From assembly GCA_030062745.1 (NCBI GenBank), contig CP099854.1:14420876-14484875 (forward strand): a stretch of DNA of 64,000 nucleotides, written 5' to 3'. A program made the position numbers and the translations under genes. Numbering within the stretch: the stretch's first letter is position 1; the number at the start of each line of letters is the position of its first letter. This stretch comes from Capitulum mitella. Its lineage: Eukaryota > Arthropoda > Thecostraca > Pollicipedomorpha > Pollicipedidae. Below the pieces are notes generated by a model that ran no database searches, was not told the DNA's origin, and was given only the letters and a program-made list of their open reading frames with translations. Shown here in pieces: positions 24,291 to 32,518 of the stretch.

Positions 24291-24515
24291 CGTTCTTCTT
24301 CGCGGCGGATCGACACGACCACGTCGTCTATCAGAACCGTTTATTCTGGCTCCCCCTCCACGCTGCTGGGGAGGGCCACGCTGCGGGTCGATAACCCCTC
24401 GATGCCGCGAACGCCCAGAAGCACCACCACCGTTCCCGTTGCGATTCAAGAATCGTCCTTTTAACAAATCACCACAGTAAGGTTCGTATTTTCTTCGTAT
24501 AAAGAAAGTGTTCAA
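24228..24515 (-). CDS. Gly/Arg-rich ORF linking NS1-like A and recombinase
   Basis: A frame overlaps the end of NS1-like copy A and runs on with an RGG/GG-rich, strongly basic stretch (GGGASGRSRHRG, QQRGGGARI, RRRGR) to MSDYEYDDGDGAP. There it meets a GTAACC splice donor; otherwise it stops at 24228. It could be the remnant C-terminal tail of the NS1-like protein after loss of its helicase, or a 5' extension of the recombinase gene. Nothing in the sequence decides which. Confidence 0.35.
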   Translation of the reverse strand: MNTFFIRRKYEPYCGDLLKGRFLNRNGNGGGASGRSRHRGVIDPQRGPPQQRGGGARINGSDRRRGRVDPPRRRTMSDYEYDDGDGAPVTADCVH

Positions 24516-26067
24516 GCCAGATGACAGTTTCTGATGGGCCCTGCGTCAGATCTACCATGCCATGGTACTCATGGAAGGTTTTCCAGAACGGCTTTGTCCG
24601 TAACTTCTTTATGCGCTGTGCGTTCTCGAAGTTGATTATTGTCCGAACTCTATCTTTGAACTGGGGCGTCAGGCCGTACAACATCGTGAATTCTTCTTCG
24701 TCTATGCTGCTCATAAACTGGCCCGTGGTGCGACACTGGTACTTTCGTACTAGGTTCGTTATCACACTCACCTCGTTGGCAGCATTTTGGCGCTTACTTG
24801 CGATCGCCGCTTGGTTCTCTGCTCGTCTCTTTACTCTCGATGCTTGGGCTCCGCTCACCGCCGTGTCGACTTCGTCATGAGGGCTGCAGCTGGCTCCTGA
24901 GAACAGTGCTTGAGGTACAGCACTATCAGTTTGGTCGCAGATGAGGGGGGCAAGGATGCGTTGGAGATGATCTAGCACAGCCTTCATCCACTTTACAGAT
25001 GAGTGGCGGAGACTAGAAAACATGGACGTTTGGAATCCGAAACGACAAAGATAAACCAGCCATCGCGTCGCAGATCTAATACTTTGGAAACTGATGGTTG
25101 CTGCGGCTCGCTGCTCATCTGTAAAGTGGAGGGCTGTGCAGATGGAGTCAATGAATCGTTTCCTGTTGGCATGGGGCTCCGGGAAAGTGAAGTGTGTATG
25201 TCCCTGGTTTCGGCTTCCAACTCGGCTGCTATCCTGTTGATCGCGTCCAGGTCCTCCCTCGTCAGTGGCCCCTGGGCCAACGCTAGGTCCAGGGTGCCAG
25301 GTGACGAGGGAGTTGAACTTGTTAGTGCAGGTCCGTGCCGCCTCTCTGCAGTCCCCTGGGACAACGAATGTGGCGATGGCTGGTTGAGGTCCGTCTGGGT
25401 GCCGGTCGTTGTAGTGGAGGATGAGGTCCTCCGCCGTTTGGATGTTTCCGGGCGGTCGGGTTCCTCCATGGGATGGCGGTCGCTGTCCACAGGGGACTGA
25501 AGAGGCGTCGTCGGTGGTGTCGAGCTCCCGTCTTGAAGCGGCAGTCGAAGTTCCAGCTGAATGAGAGGTGCTTCGTTGAACAGGTCTCGTATGGCGTATG
25601 ATGGGGGGGGCTTGGTGGAGACGGCGGCGTGCAGCAAAGTTCCCTAATAATAGGGTCTTGATATCCTCCTTCCTCTGAGGGATGTATCTCTCGATGCTGA
25701 GTGACCCCGAGTACCACTCCACTTCCATCCCTTTGATGATCGTATCGGGCATCGTCGTCAGTACTCTGGCTAACTCCTTGCGCCACGCAAAGTTTGTCAC
25801 ATTGTTCACGCTGAAGGCGTATGAGGTGCTTCTCGATCTCGGGAATTTGTGCATCTGTAGAGAGGGAATCTTCCTCGTCAGAAGCTCGGGAGTACCGTGT
25901 ATCAAAGTACTGCGAGCAAAGGATCGGAGCTCCCGAAGGAGGCTGGGGTGACCATGTTGAATCACTTCGAACCGATAGGTTCTCTGGTGCAGAATGTGAC
26001 CCCCGCTGGGGTGATACACTAGGTCGTCCCGATGTACTGGGTATGATGTGAGCTGAGTCCGAATCAT
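24469..26067 (-). pseudogene. Parvovirus NS1-like protein, copy A (no helicase)
   Basis: A 532-codon frame starts at ATG 26067. It contains an HUH-type endonuclease signature, GHTHFTF at about residues 289-295, and a candidate nucleophile Tyr in RWLVYLC at about residue 339. The region after about 430 (NLVRKY, EEEFTMLYGLTP, FENAQRIKKLR, PFWKTFHEYHGM) is shared with copy B. Copy B continues into a superfamily-3 helicase, but copy A diverges right after IWLEH and stops. HUH nuclease plus SF3 helicase is the domain pair of parvovirus NS1/Rep. No stop interrupts the frame. Just upstream lies an intron (donor CAA|GTAAGT at 26161/26160, acceptor TTACAG at 26069) and a hairpin. It is likely an endogenous parvovirus-like copy that has lost its ATPase. 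Confidence 0.78.
24993..25637 (-). CDS. Overlapping accessory frame 2, copy A
   Basis: This third frame overlaps NS1-like A for 214 codons. It has a detectable counterpart in copy B (27616-28263), with shared blocks such as LRLPL, SKRR.TSS, LDLALA/VDLALA, EDHQAI/EDLDAI, SRSP and a common ending FLVSAT.L. Conservation of an overlapping frame between two diverged copies argues that it encodes protein. It is Ser/Thr/Pro-rich with a basic KRRRTSS patch that could be a nuclear signal. No known family. Confidence 0.5.
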   Translation of the reverse strand: MLHAAVSTKPPPSYAIRDLFNEAPLIQLELRLPLQDGSSTPPTTPLQSPVDSDRHPMEEPDRPETSKRRRTSSSTTTTGTQTDLNQPSPHSLSQGTAERRHGPALTSSTPSSPGTLDLALAQGPLTREDLDAINRIAAELEAETRDIHTSLSRSPMPTGNDSLTPSAQPSTLQMSSEPQQPSVSKVLDLRRDGWFIFVVSDSKRPCFLVSATHL

Positions 26068-26068
26068 C
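25322..26068 (-). CDS. Overlapping accessory frame 1, copy A
   Basis: If the short exon ATGCAA (26166-26161) is spliced at TTACAG, translation enters this frame (QDDSDSAHIIPS...), overlapping the NS1-like frame by about 750 bases. It is Ser/Pro/His-rich with no known domain. Densoviruses commonly overlap an NS2-type frame with NS1; the arrangement is similar, but function is unknown. Confidence 0.4.
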   Translation of the reverse strand, partial: DDSDSAHIIPSTSGRPSVSPQRGSHSAPENLSVRSDSTWSPQPPSGAPILCSQYFDTRYSRASDEEDSLSTDAQIPEIEKHLIRLQREQCDKLCVAQGVSQSTDDDARYDHQRDGSGVVLGVTQHREIHPSEEGGYQDPIIRELCCTPPSPPSPPHHTPYETCSTKHLSFSWNFDCRFKTGARHHRRRLFSPLWTATAIPWRNPTARKHPNGGGPHPPLQRPAPRRTSTSHRHIRCPRGLQRGGTDLH

Positions 26069-26166
26069 CTGTAAGTAATACAAATAAGTATTAGAAATTA
26101 ATATTACTTATTTAAATAAACAATAATATTATGTTTCTATTAGATACTTGTATTACTTACTTGCAT

Positions 26167-26390
26167 GACGTCTGCAGGTGCTGAGTTGTCTACACTGCGA
26201 AGAACAGAACACAACTGAAGTAGTCGACGATGACCACTACCCTTATTGGTTCATAGCACTGTGTGTCGACCAATCAGGAGTCATGAGGAATGAAGAGCAA
26301 TGAAGGATTCGCGGTCATCACTTCATAGAAAAGTCCTGGCGTTTTCAGCACTCATCATCACTTCATAACAAAGTAAATCACGGTAATCCG
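26167..26390 (-). promoter_or_regulatory. Promoter region of NS1-like copy A
   Basis: Between the hairpin and ATG 26166, the minus strand shows CCAAT-type boxes in both orientations (ACCAATAAG and TGATTGGTC). It has an arthropod initiator TCAGT at 26218-26214, about 50 bases before the ATG. A direct repeat TCATCACTTCATA (+ strand, near 26317 and 26353) lies next to the hairpin. No TATA box is seen. A TCAGT-type start close to a terminal hairpin is typical of densovirus promoters. Confidence 0.5.
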
Positions 26391-26633
26391 CCATCAACAC
26401 TCATCATAGCTCAAAAGTGCCAGCTCATCATCATGAGTGGCCCCCTTATGCCCCGAGGCGGTGGGGGGGGCGGGGCAAGCACCGGCCAGCTTTTGGGTGA
26501 GTCGTACGACAGTCCATGTACATGGCACCCAAAAGCTGGCCGGTGCTTGCCCCGCCCCCCCACCGCCTCGGGGCATAAGGGGGCCACTCATGATGATGAG
26601 CTGGCACTTTTGAGCTATGATGAGTGTTGATGG
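26391..26633. repeat. T-shaped terminal hairpin (parvovirus-like ITR)
   Basis: Arms 26391-26499 and 26526-26633 are inverted complements over about 108 bases, with a one-base length difference in a G/C run as the main mismatch. The 26-base centre holds two further perfect palindromes, GTCGTACGAC (26501-26510) and CCATGTACATGG (26514-26525). The whole can fold into a long stem topped by two short arms, the shape of the AAV-type terminal repeat. The stem is GC-rich in the middle. Its outer part carries ATGATGAG/CTCATCAT words that recur next to the promoter and might be initiator-protein sites. It lies just upstream of NS1-like A, where a viral left terminus would be. Confidence 0.88.
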
Positions 26634-26634
26634 C

Positions 26635-26670
26635 TAAAAGTAAAAGTAAAAGTAAAAGTAAAAGTAAAAG
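26635..26670. repeat. (TAAAAG)6 microsatellite at copy B/hairpin junction
   Basis: Six perfect TAAAAG units separate the hairpin from the truncated 3' end of NS1-like copy B. Translated in the helicase frame they give a TFTF run, so the real protein ends or was cut just before it. The tract may mark the recombination junction. Confidence 0.95.
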
Positions 26671-28190
26671 TTCTCGTCCTGCTCTGGAGAGCATTTCGGT
26701 CCGCTTCCTGTAAAAAGTTGCCAAGCGTAGTATTGGTTGTGCCGAAGATCGGCACTCGTTCAAGGAGCTCTCCTGCACTTTCATATTTAACGGCAACATG
26801 CATCGGCTCTCCGCCTAAAAGTTTCTTGAAGTCGTCCTTATTCACATCACTCACCGTCAGCTCTTCGAGAAGAGCCAACGGTGAGTGAAGGAGTTGGGAC
26901 ATATAAAACGGTGAATTATTATTCACAGCGGACATTCTTGTGACATCATGCAGGTCTAAAATACTTGAGGTAACCAAAGTCTTTCCAGTGGTAGTCGGTC
27001 CAAATAAAAGCAGGGTATTGGTCTTCACCAACTTCTTGTCAGCTATTACTTCCGCCCACGCTAAAAACTCCGCTATGTCCACTCTGTTTTCATTAAAAAG
27101 GTGTTCAAGCCAAATGGCGTTTTCTGTCTTGCCCTGTGTCAGATCAGCCATCCCGTAAAATTCATGGTAGGTTTCCCAAAATGGCTTCTTCCTCAGGCGT
27201 TTCAGTCTCTGACTATTTTCAAAATGTATGATGGTCCGGACGCGGTCTTTAAAATTGGGCGTGAGTGTATACAGTTGTGTAAATTCCTCTTCCGTTATCG
27301 ATGACATAAAACTTCCAGTACTTCTACAATCATACTTTCTCACAAGAGACGTGATAAAACTGACCTCTCCATGAGCCTGTTGCTTCTTACTGGTATGCGA
27401 AGCCTGCTGCTCCGCACGCCTCTTGTTTCTTGTAGTTTCAGCGGTGCTGAGACTGCCGTCGACCTGGTCATTCGGGATGCATGAACCACCTGTGAATAAA
27501 ACTCTCTGCCCGTGTTGGTTGTCATCGTCTAAAAACCTGTCCACTTCGTCTATGTCACGATCGAGTATGGGTCCAAGGATTTCCTGTAACTTCTCCAAGT
27601 ATGCCTTGACCCATTTTATAGTCGCGTGGCGGACACAAGGAAAAGTTGACTGTCCGAACCCGAAACGGCATAGGTAAACCAGCCACCGTCCCGCAGCCCT
27701 AACACTCTGCCAGGTGAGGGCTGCTGTCGCTCGTTCCTGCTCGGTGAGACCGAGCGCGTTACTGATGGCGTCGATGAGTCGACGTCTGTTTGAGTGGGGC
27801 TCCGGGACGGTGAAATGTGTGTGTCCGCTTCTTGTTCCAGGTCCGCTAAAATCCGGTCTATCGCCTGGTGGTCCTCCTTGGTCAGTACCGCCGGCGCCAA
27901 AGCAAGGTCCACTATGGTAGGTGAGCAGAGCGTTGAATTTCTGTCTTCCGTCTGCTGCTCTTTGTCTAAAGTCGCCGGGTAAGACGAATGTCGCGATCGG
28001 GGGTCCGTTGACATCGTTTGGGTTTCTTTCGTCATAGATCCTGATGATGTCTTCCGCCGTTTGGACGACGTTGTGCTGTCTTGGGTGATGCTGCTCCGGT
28101 GTCCGCTGTCCGCATGGGACGCTGCTGGTGTCGGAGGCTGAGGCGACTGCGGCTGGTCGAGCGGGAGACGGATTACGATCTCTGGTGGAG
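26671..28190 (-). pseudogene. Parvovirus NS1-like protein, copy B (with SF3 helicase)
   Basis: One minus-strand frame is open from about 28190 to the microsatellite, but the first in-frame start-like codon is a TTG at 27598, so the 5' start is lost. The upstream part keeps the HUH motif (GHTHFTV) and RWLVYLC. Downstream, counted from 27598, is a complete superfamily-3 helicase core: Walker A GPTTTGKT (residues 200-207), Walker B LALLEEL (241-247), B' GGEPMHVAVKY (262-272) and motif C PIFGTTN (283-289). It resembles the parvoviral NS1 ATPase. Compared with copy A it lacks roughly 400 bases of N-terminal coding sequence and the promoter. The C-terminus is cut by the TAAAAG repeat. An unbroken frame over about 500 codons suggests recent insertion or selection. 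Confidence 0.8.
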
Positions 28191-28263
28191 TAGGTGACCT
28201 CCGATGGGATGATGGACCGGTGAAGTCGGTCTGACTGGATACGTGGTGTGGTTGTTCATCATT
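27616..28263 (-). CDS. Overlapping accessory frame, copy B
   Basis: This frame opens at an acceptor (TCACTTACAG|AATGAT, exon from 28263) homologous to that of copy A, and overlaps the NS1-like frame for about 215 codons. It is Ser/Thr/Pro-rich with SKRRKTSS. It matches the third frame of copy A along most of its length and shares its C-terminal FLVSAT.L ending. No known domain. Confidence 0.5.
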   Translation of the reverse strand, partial: NDEQPHHVSSQTDFTGPSSHRRSPTPPEIVIRLPLDQPQSPQPPTPAASHADSGHRSSITQDSTTSSKRRKTSSGSMTKETQTMSTDPRSRHSSYPATLDKEQQTEDRNSTLCSPTIVDLALAPAVLTKEDHQAIDRILADLEQEADTHISPSRSPTQTDVDSSTPSVTRSVSPSRNERQQPSPGRVLGLRDGGWFTYAVSGSDSQLFLVSATRL

Positions 28264-28337
28264 CTGTAAGTGATAGAAACGTGTATTAGAAAGTGACATT
28301 AGTTACTTGAATAAGTAATAAAAACACGGCGGCAGAG

Positions 28338-29712
28338 CTAGAACAAAACCAAAAACATTTCCAGAAAGCCTGTAAAAATTTATAAAGGAATTTTGGAATC
28401 AAATGTTTAAGAAAAATAACTGAGGGAAAAATTTCGAAAAACAATCATTGGTCAAAATTTTGGGCTAGAAATTGCGGGTTTCTTATATTCGTTTTCTAAT
28501 TCGTCTTTCAACGTTCACTGTCAACAACTTTGCAATTGGTGACATTTGTGACAACCTATTTCTTAATAGACCTAACTCAATACATGTTTGTACTAACTCA
28601 CATTTTTCATTGAAGTAGTGAGATACGATGCCACGCATTACTTCTGCACAATGTCCTATAAATTGGTCATTGCTTGCTGAAAACCGCTTGTCAGTAACTT
28701 GAATAGGTTTGGAGCAGATAACGAATATTTGGACCCAGTTTTTGCCGTTACTTTAACATAAGGCAACGTTAAAAAAATCCAACCAGCACTGCGAGGGATT
28801 GCTCCTGTTTGACGAGAAATATTTGTACTTTCCCGTCAACGTAGGACGTAAACAAAATAACCGTTATAAAACCCAGACAGTTTCGCATGTGAATTTCTAG
28901 GTAAATTTTTGAGGAAGGAAATTTTAAGTAATCAAAATTTTTGGCGAAATTTTTGTGAAAAATGTTCAATATAAAAATTATTTTTTTGGAATTTTCGATT
29001 CCAGCCGTCTTCCAGCCTGTATTTGCGACCACTTAGTAATTGGCAACATGTGTGACAACTTATTTCTTACTATACCAAAACAGACCTAACTGACTGCATG
29101 CTTGTACTAACTCACAACACTTGGTGAGTTAGTGAGTTGCGACGTAACACGTCACCATTTTAGAAGGCCCTATGCTTTAGCTGTGATCTGCTGAAAGTCG
29201 TTTGTCATTACCTTTCGTAGTTGAGGAGAAAATAGCAATTGTTTAGTCCGTGTTTTCCCCATAACTTTAACATTGGGCAATGCTTAACTAGTCAGTGTGC
29301 AGCCGTCGCGCTTGCACTGCCACTACAGGGTAGCGATACCGCCAAGAACGTCATGGGCGTCACGTCAAAGCCACGTGTAAGCAAAATCAAGCAATGTTCG
29401 AGGCGTTTGTCGAATTAACAACCGCCCGTATCAAAGTAATTTCAATAAAACCGTAATTTACAGTGGTTTCTGTTGAAAATATTGTCCAAGTGCACGTTGA
29501 TGCATTAGGAAGCCATCCAATTCACATTGTTGTAATTACATCACCGGCCATGAGATACGGTTTTATAACCTCTATAACGCAGTTATAACACTCATTCTCC
29601 TTACTTGTGCTACTTGAGACGTTTTACCGGCACAACGATCTGACTTACGGAGAAATAAGACCACGAAAAGCCATCAGACTCGTATTGAAGTGCTTAAAAA
29701 GTTACAAATTTA
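28338..29712 (+). repeat. Repeat family D, copy 2
   Basis: Second copy of the segment at 16268-17652, in the same orientation, with many substitutions and small indels. Its left edge abuts the point where NS1-like copy B loses homology to copy A (about 28325), so insertion of this repeat probably removed the first exon and promoter of copy B. Confidence 0.85.
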
Positions 29713-29729
29713 ACATAGATGACCCCCTA

Positions 29730-30120
29730 TCCTTAAGCATCACCCGATCGGCACGCCCAACTAAGCACGGTCAAAACGGGAATCTTAGGTATCACGTATC
29801 CAGCTAAGCATCATTAAGTAGCCACCGGTAAAATTCACTAAGCATCATTGCGTGGCTACCCGTAGCCAAAACATCGCGCGTAACCCTAAGCATCATTGCC
29901 AGGCTACCCCGGTACGTTTTCCCGGTGCCATTTTCTTAAGCATCGGTGTAGCCAAAGCACCATGTAGCAAAGCATCACAGGTTGCGTGGTAGCCCTGAAG
30001 TAGCCAATGGCAAATGATGCTTAAGCGTAAGCATCACCTTATGCTTAAGCATCACCGGTAGCCGTCGGCTTAAGCATCATTTTTTGGCACGCCGCCGTGT
30101 CACTAATCATAGTAGCCAGA
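29730..30120 (+). repeat. Dense TTAAGCATC...GTAGCC motif array
   Basis: About ten copies of (T)TAAGCATCA occur in 390 bases, most followed within 5-25 bases by GTAGCC or GGCTACC. Clear examples begin near 29733, 29805, 29840, 29887, 29936, 30022, 30038 and 30070, and a final AATCATAGTAGCC sits near 30110. Spacing is irregular and intervening sequence differs, so it is not an ordinary satellite or CRISPR. The word also occurs at 17.66-18.99 kb after the other family D copy. Confidence 0.7.
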
Positions 30121-30675
30121 AACGGGATAATGTACCTGTGAGGTTAAAACAGGACCAACTCATACCTCACCAGTAAGCTCTACCTGCACTTGTGGTAGAC
30201 CGTGTATTGTTCTGGCCGTGTTCGTCGCCAACTTTCAGGTCTTCTTTGAAAATCATTCTTGAGCTTTTCTTGTGTTAATAAAAGTATTTAACCTTAAAAT
30301 CGGGACAAAAAAAGCAAGGATTCGTCTTGACACCGCTCAACAATGGCTTCAGCGCAAACCGCCACAGCTACATTGGCACCACAAACACAACCACTCGGTC
30401 CAGCTCCCTGGGTCAAGCTAACACGCGTCTCACCTTGCGACCCCGACATGACCTCGTTTTCTAGAACGATCCACCGATCAGACCCATTGAAATCCGTCCG
30501 TGGCCATGCGTCACATCCGCCCACAGCTGATCGCATGCATGAGGAGAGCCTCGACAGAGCTACAGCCTGAGGTGAACCAGACAGCTGATATATAGTAGCC
30601 TCCTAGGATAATCGTCACTTTAGACACGGCATTAGAGACGGCGAACCACTGGAATCAGATACCCTCGTCACGTTT
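30121..30675. other. Short intergenic stretch
   Basis: An open plus-strand frame at 30343-30570 begins with ATG after an AT-rich leader and runs 75 codons (Ala/Thr/Pro-rich, no domain). It is probably fortuitous. TTAA at about 30285 could be the boundary of the piggyBac relic to the right, but no terminal repeat was confirmed. Confidence 0.3.
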
Positions 30676-30679
30676 CGCG

Positions 30680-32518
30680 CATCGCTTCGTGGACCTTAGC
30701 TTGCATCTCTCCAGATGACAGAGGCGCGGCGGCGACCGTCCAGCGGTGTGATCATATGTCCCACGCTGTCGTAGCCCAGTCTGCCCGGGATACGCACCGG
30801 AAGCGGCCAAGCACGTGCCCTCTGACTGGCTGGTGCATTTAGATAGGCGGCGGCGATCGCTCGACGCACGTTGAGAAGCATCAGCTGTTTCTGCGGGTGA
30901 CGGCTGCTTTGTGCAGGATATAGCTGTTCACTACAGCCATATCTAGTGCCCCGGTGATTAGGCACCAGTACCATTTTTGCCGTGCATGGAGACCTCGCGC
31001 ACTCCCAGAAGCTGGTCGCGAAGATCGACTCTACCCATGCCAGAGTTGTAGATCTTCAGATCGCCGAGTCTTGGATGAAGGCGGGCCAGCCGCGTCGTAG
31101 TCTGTCATGACTTTGACGACCTTGTTGTGCCACCTGACCAGCAGCACCTCGGAGGTGTTGTGGAAGCGCTGCCCATGCGTGCCGCGCTTTGTTTTGGTCA
31201 TGTCTTTTGCTGAGGCCACCAGACAGTTCTGGCCACAGGCAGGCCACCATCCAGGCAGTTCTGTCTCAGCGTTCCGCTGGCACGGATGCGACGCCGCTTG
31301 AGCTCCGGGAGCAGGGCTCGGGAGACGAAAAAGCTGTTTAGCAAGCCGTGCCCTTTGGGACCAGATACAGCACGCGCCATATCTACCACCTCTCCAGACA
31401 CAAATGGCTGGTCCCGAAGCTCAGGGCACCGCTCCTTTCCACAGTAGAGATCGAATACGTGGCAGTAGCCGTCACTGTGACGAACCGTCGCCAGTTTACT
31501 TCCGAGGCGGATGTGCTTGCCATGGATGAACGGCTTCAGGTTGTTGTGCCCGTAGTATCGGGCGATCATCTCGTCCACTGACAGCCTGTGTTGGAAGATG
31601 CCGTACTTTTCGAATGACTGGCTGATGATATCCAGTAGCGGACGGACCGTGAACCCCCGATCGTTGTTGTCTGCTTCGTGTTGTCCTGTGCGTGCAGACT
31701 CGACTTTCTTCTCGTGCACTGGGAACTGGCCGTTGCGTTGTGGACGATGCAGTGCTTCGAGTCGTCGTCCTCAGACCAGTGTATCCTCGGCAGAGGGTTG
31801 CAACTTGAATAGAGGAGAATTCCAAGGAACGCTTTTAGCTCGAGGTCGGCAGAGAAAAGAGGAGGTCGTTTTGATGTCCTCGGTGTGCCAAAGCGCTCCC
31901 ACCTGTATTAGGTGGAATATTTCCGGAGTTCTCGGAAGTCTCACAGCCGTGTTGGCCCGCAGCTCAGCGGCGACCATGTTGCGGTTTTCTTGTGGCGTTT
32001 TGGACATCTGCTATGTATCTACATCTGCTACTTTGGATGTTCTGCTCCTGCGTGTCACGCCACGCAGGCACGCTTCTCTCTGTGCGGCGTTTTTTTTTTT
32101 GCGTAGTCTCTGTCGTGTTCCCTCTCGGAGCTTCACGTTCGGTAGCCTCTGGGGTCAGACTCTTTATAACGTTGGCGGTCCAGCCCTCGCAGATTAAGCT
32201 GCCATTTTGGACGGGAATATGGCTTCTCAGGAAGCAGTAACAGTAACTAAGTGCAACAGTAACAGTAACTAAGTGTAACAGTAACTAACATAACTAAGTG
32301 CCTTCATCGTAACCGGGAGCGTCGTTGACTTCAACAGTGCCAGTGACCTCGTGGTTTCCTTCGTATGCGTCGCTGCCGTCCGGGGGAATGTCCACCAGCT
32401 GAGCGGCACCGTCGCCTGCGTCCACGTCGTTCATCGCCATTGTCACAGCTTCCTGCACGGTCAGGCATCGCACCCTCGGCATGATATCAGCTGTACGCAA
32501 TTTTACAACTCTCCACAC
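30680..32518 (-). pseudogene. piggyBac transposase relic
   Basis: The order of pieces on the minus strand matches a piggyBac (DDE_Tnp_1_7) transposase. An acidic N-terminus with PRVRCLTVQEAVTMA (32518-32294) is followed by disrupted sequence. The catalytic core (31719-31198) contains RPLLDIISQSF, LSVDEMIARYYG (first Asp, about residue 49 of this piece), HGKHIRLGSKL and SDGYCHVFDLYCGK. Where the second Asp is expected (DNFFTS in the family) it has LNSFFVS. A later piece includes GQRF...VRWHNKVVKVMT and GRVDLRDQ (third Asp). Frames shift several times and an AACAGTAACTAAGTG repeat interrupts it at 32236-32300. It is inactive. It belongs to the superfamily whose TTAA-flanked MITEs are scattered through the window. 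Confidence 0.82.
32236..32300 (+). repeat. AACAGTAACTAAGTG short tandem repeat
   Basis: Three to four imperfect copies of a unit containing CAGTAACTAAGTG lie inside the piggyBac relic, separating its acidic N-terminal piece from the rest. Confidence 0.75.

Noticed and set aside
26694-26799. Leu-rich minus-strand frame across the TAAAAG repeat
   Set aside because: Out of frame with the helicase and made of repeat translation.
29730-30120. Possible CRISPR array
   Set aside because: Repeats are about 9-19 bases, degenerate and unequally spaced, with no cas genes; the window is eukaryotic.
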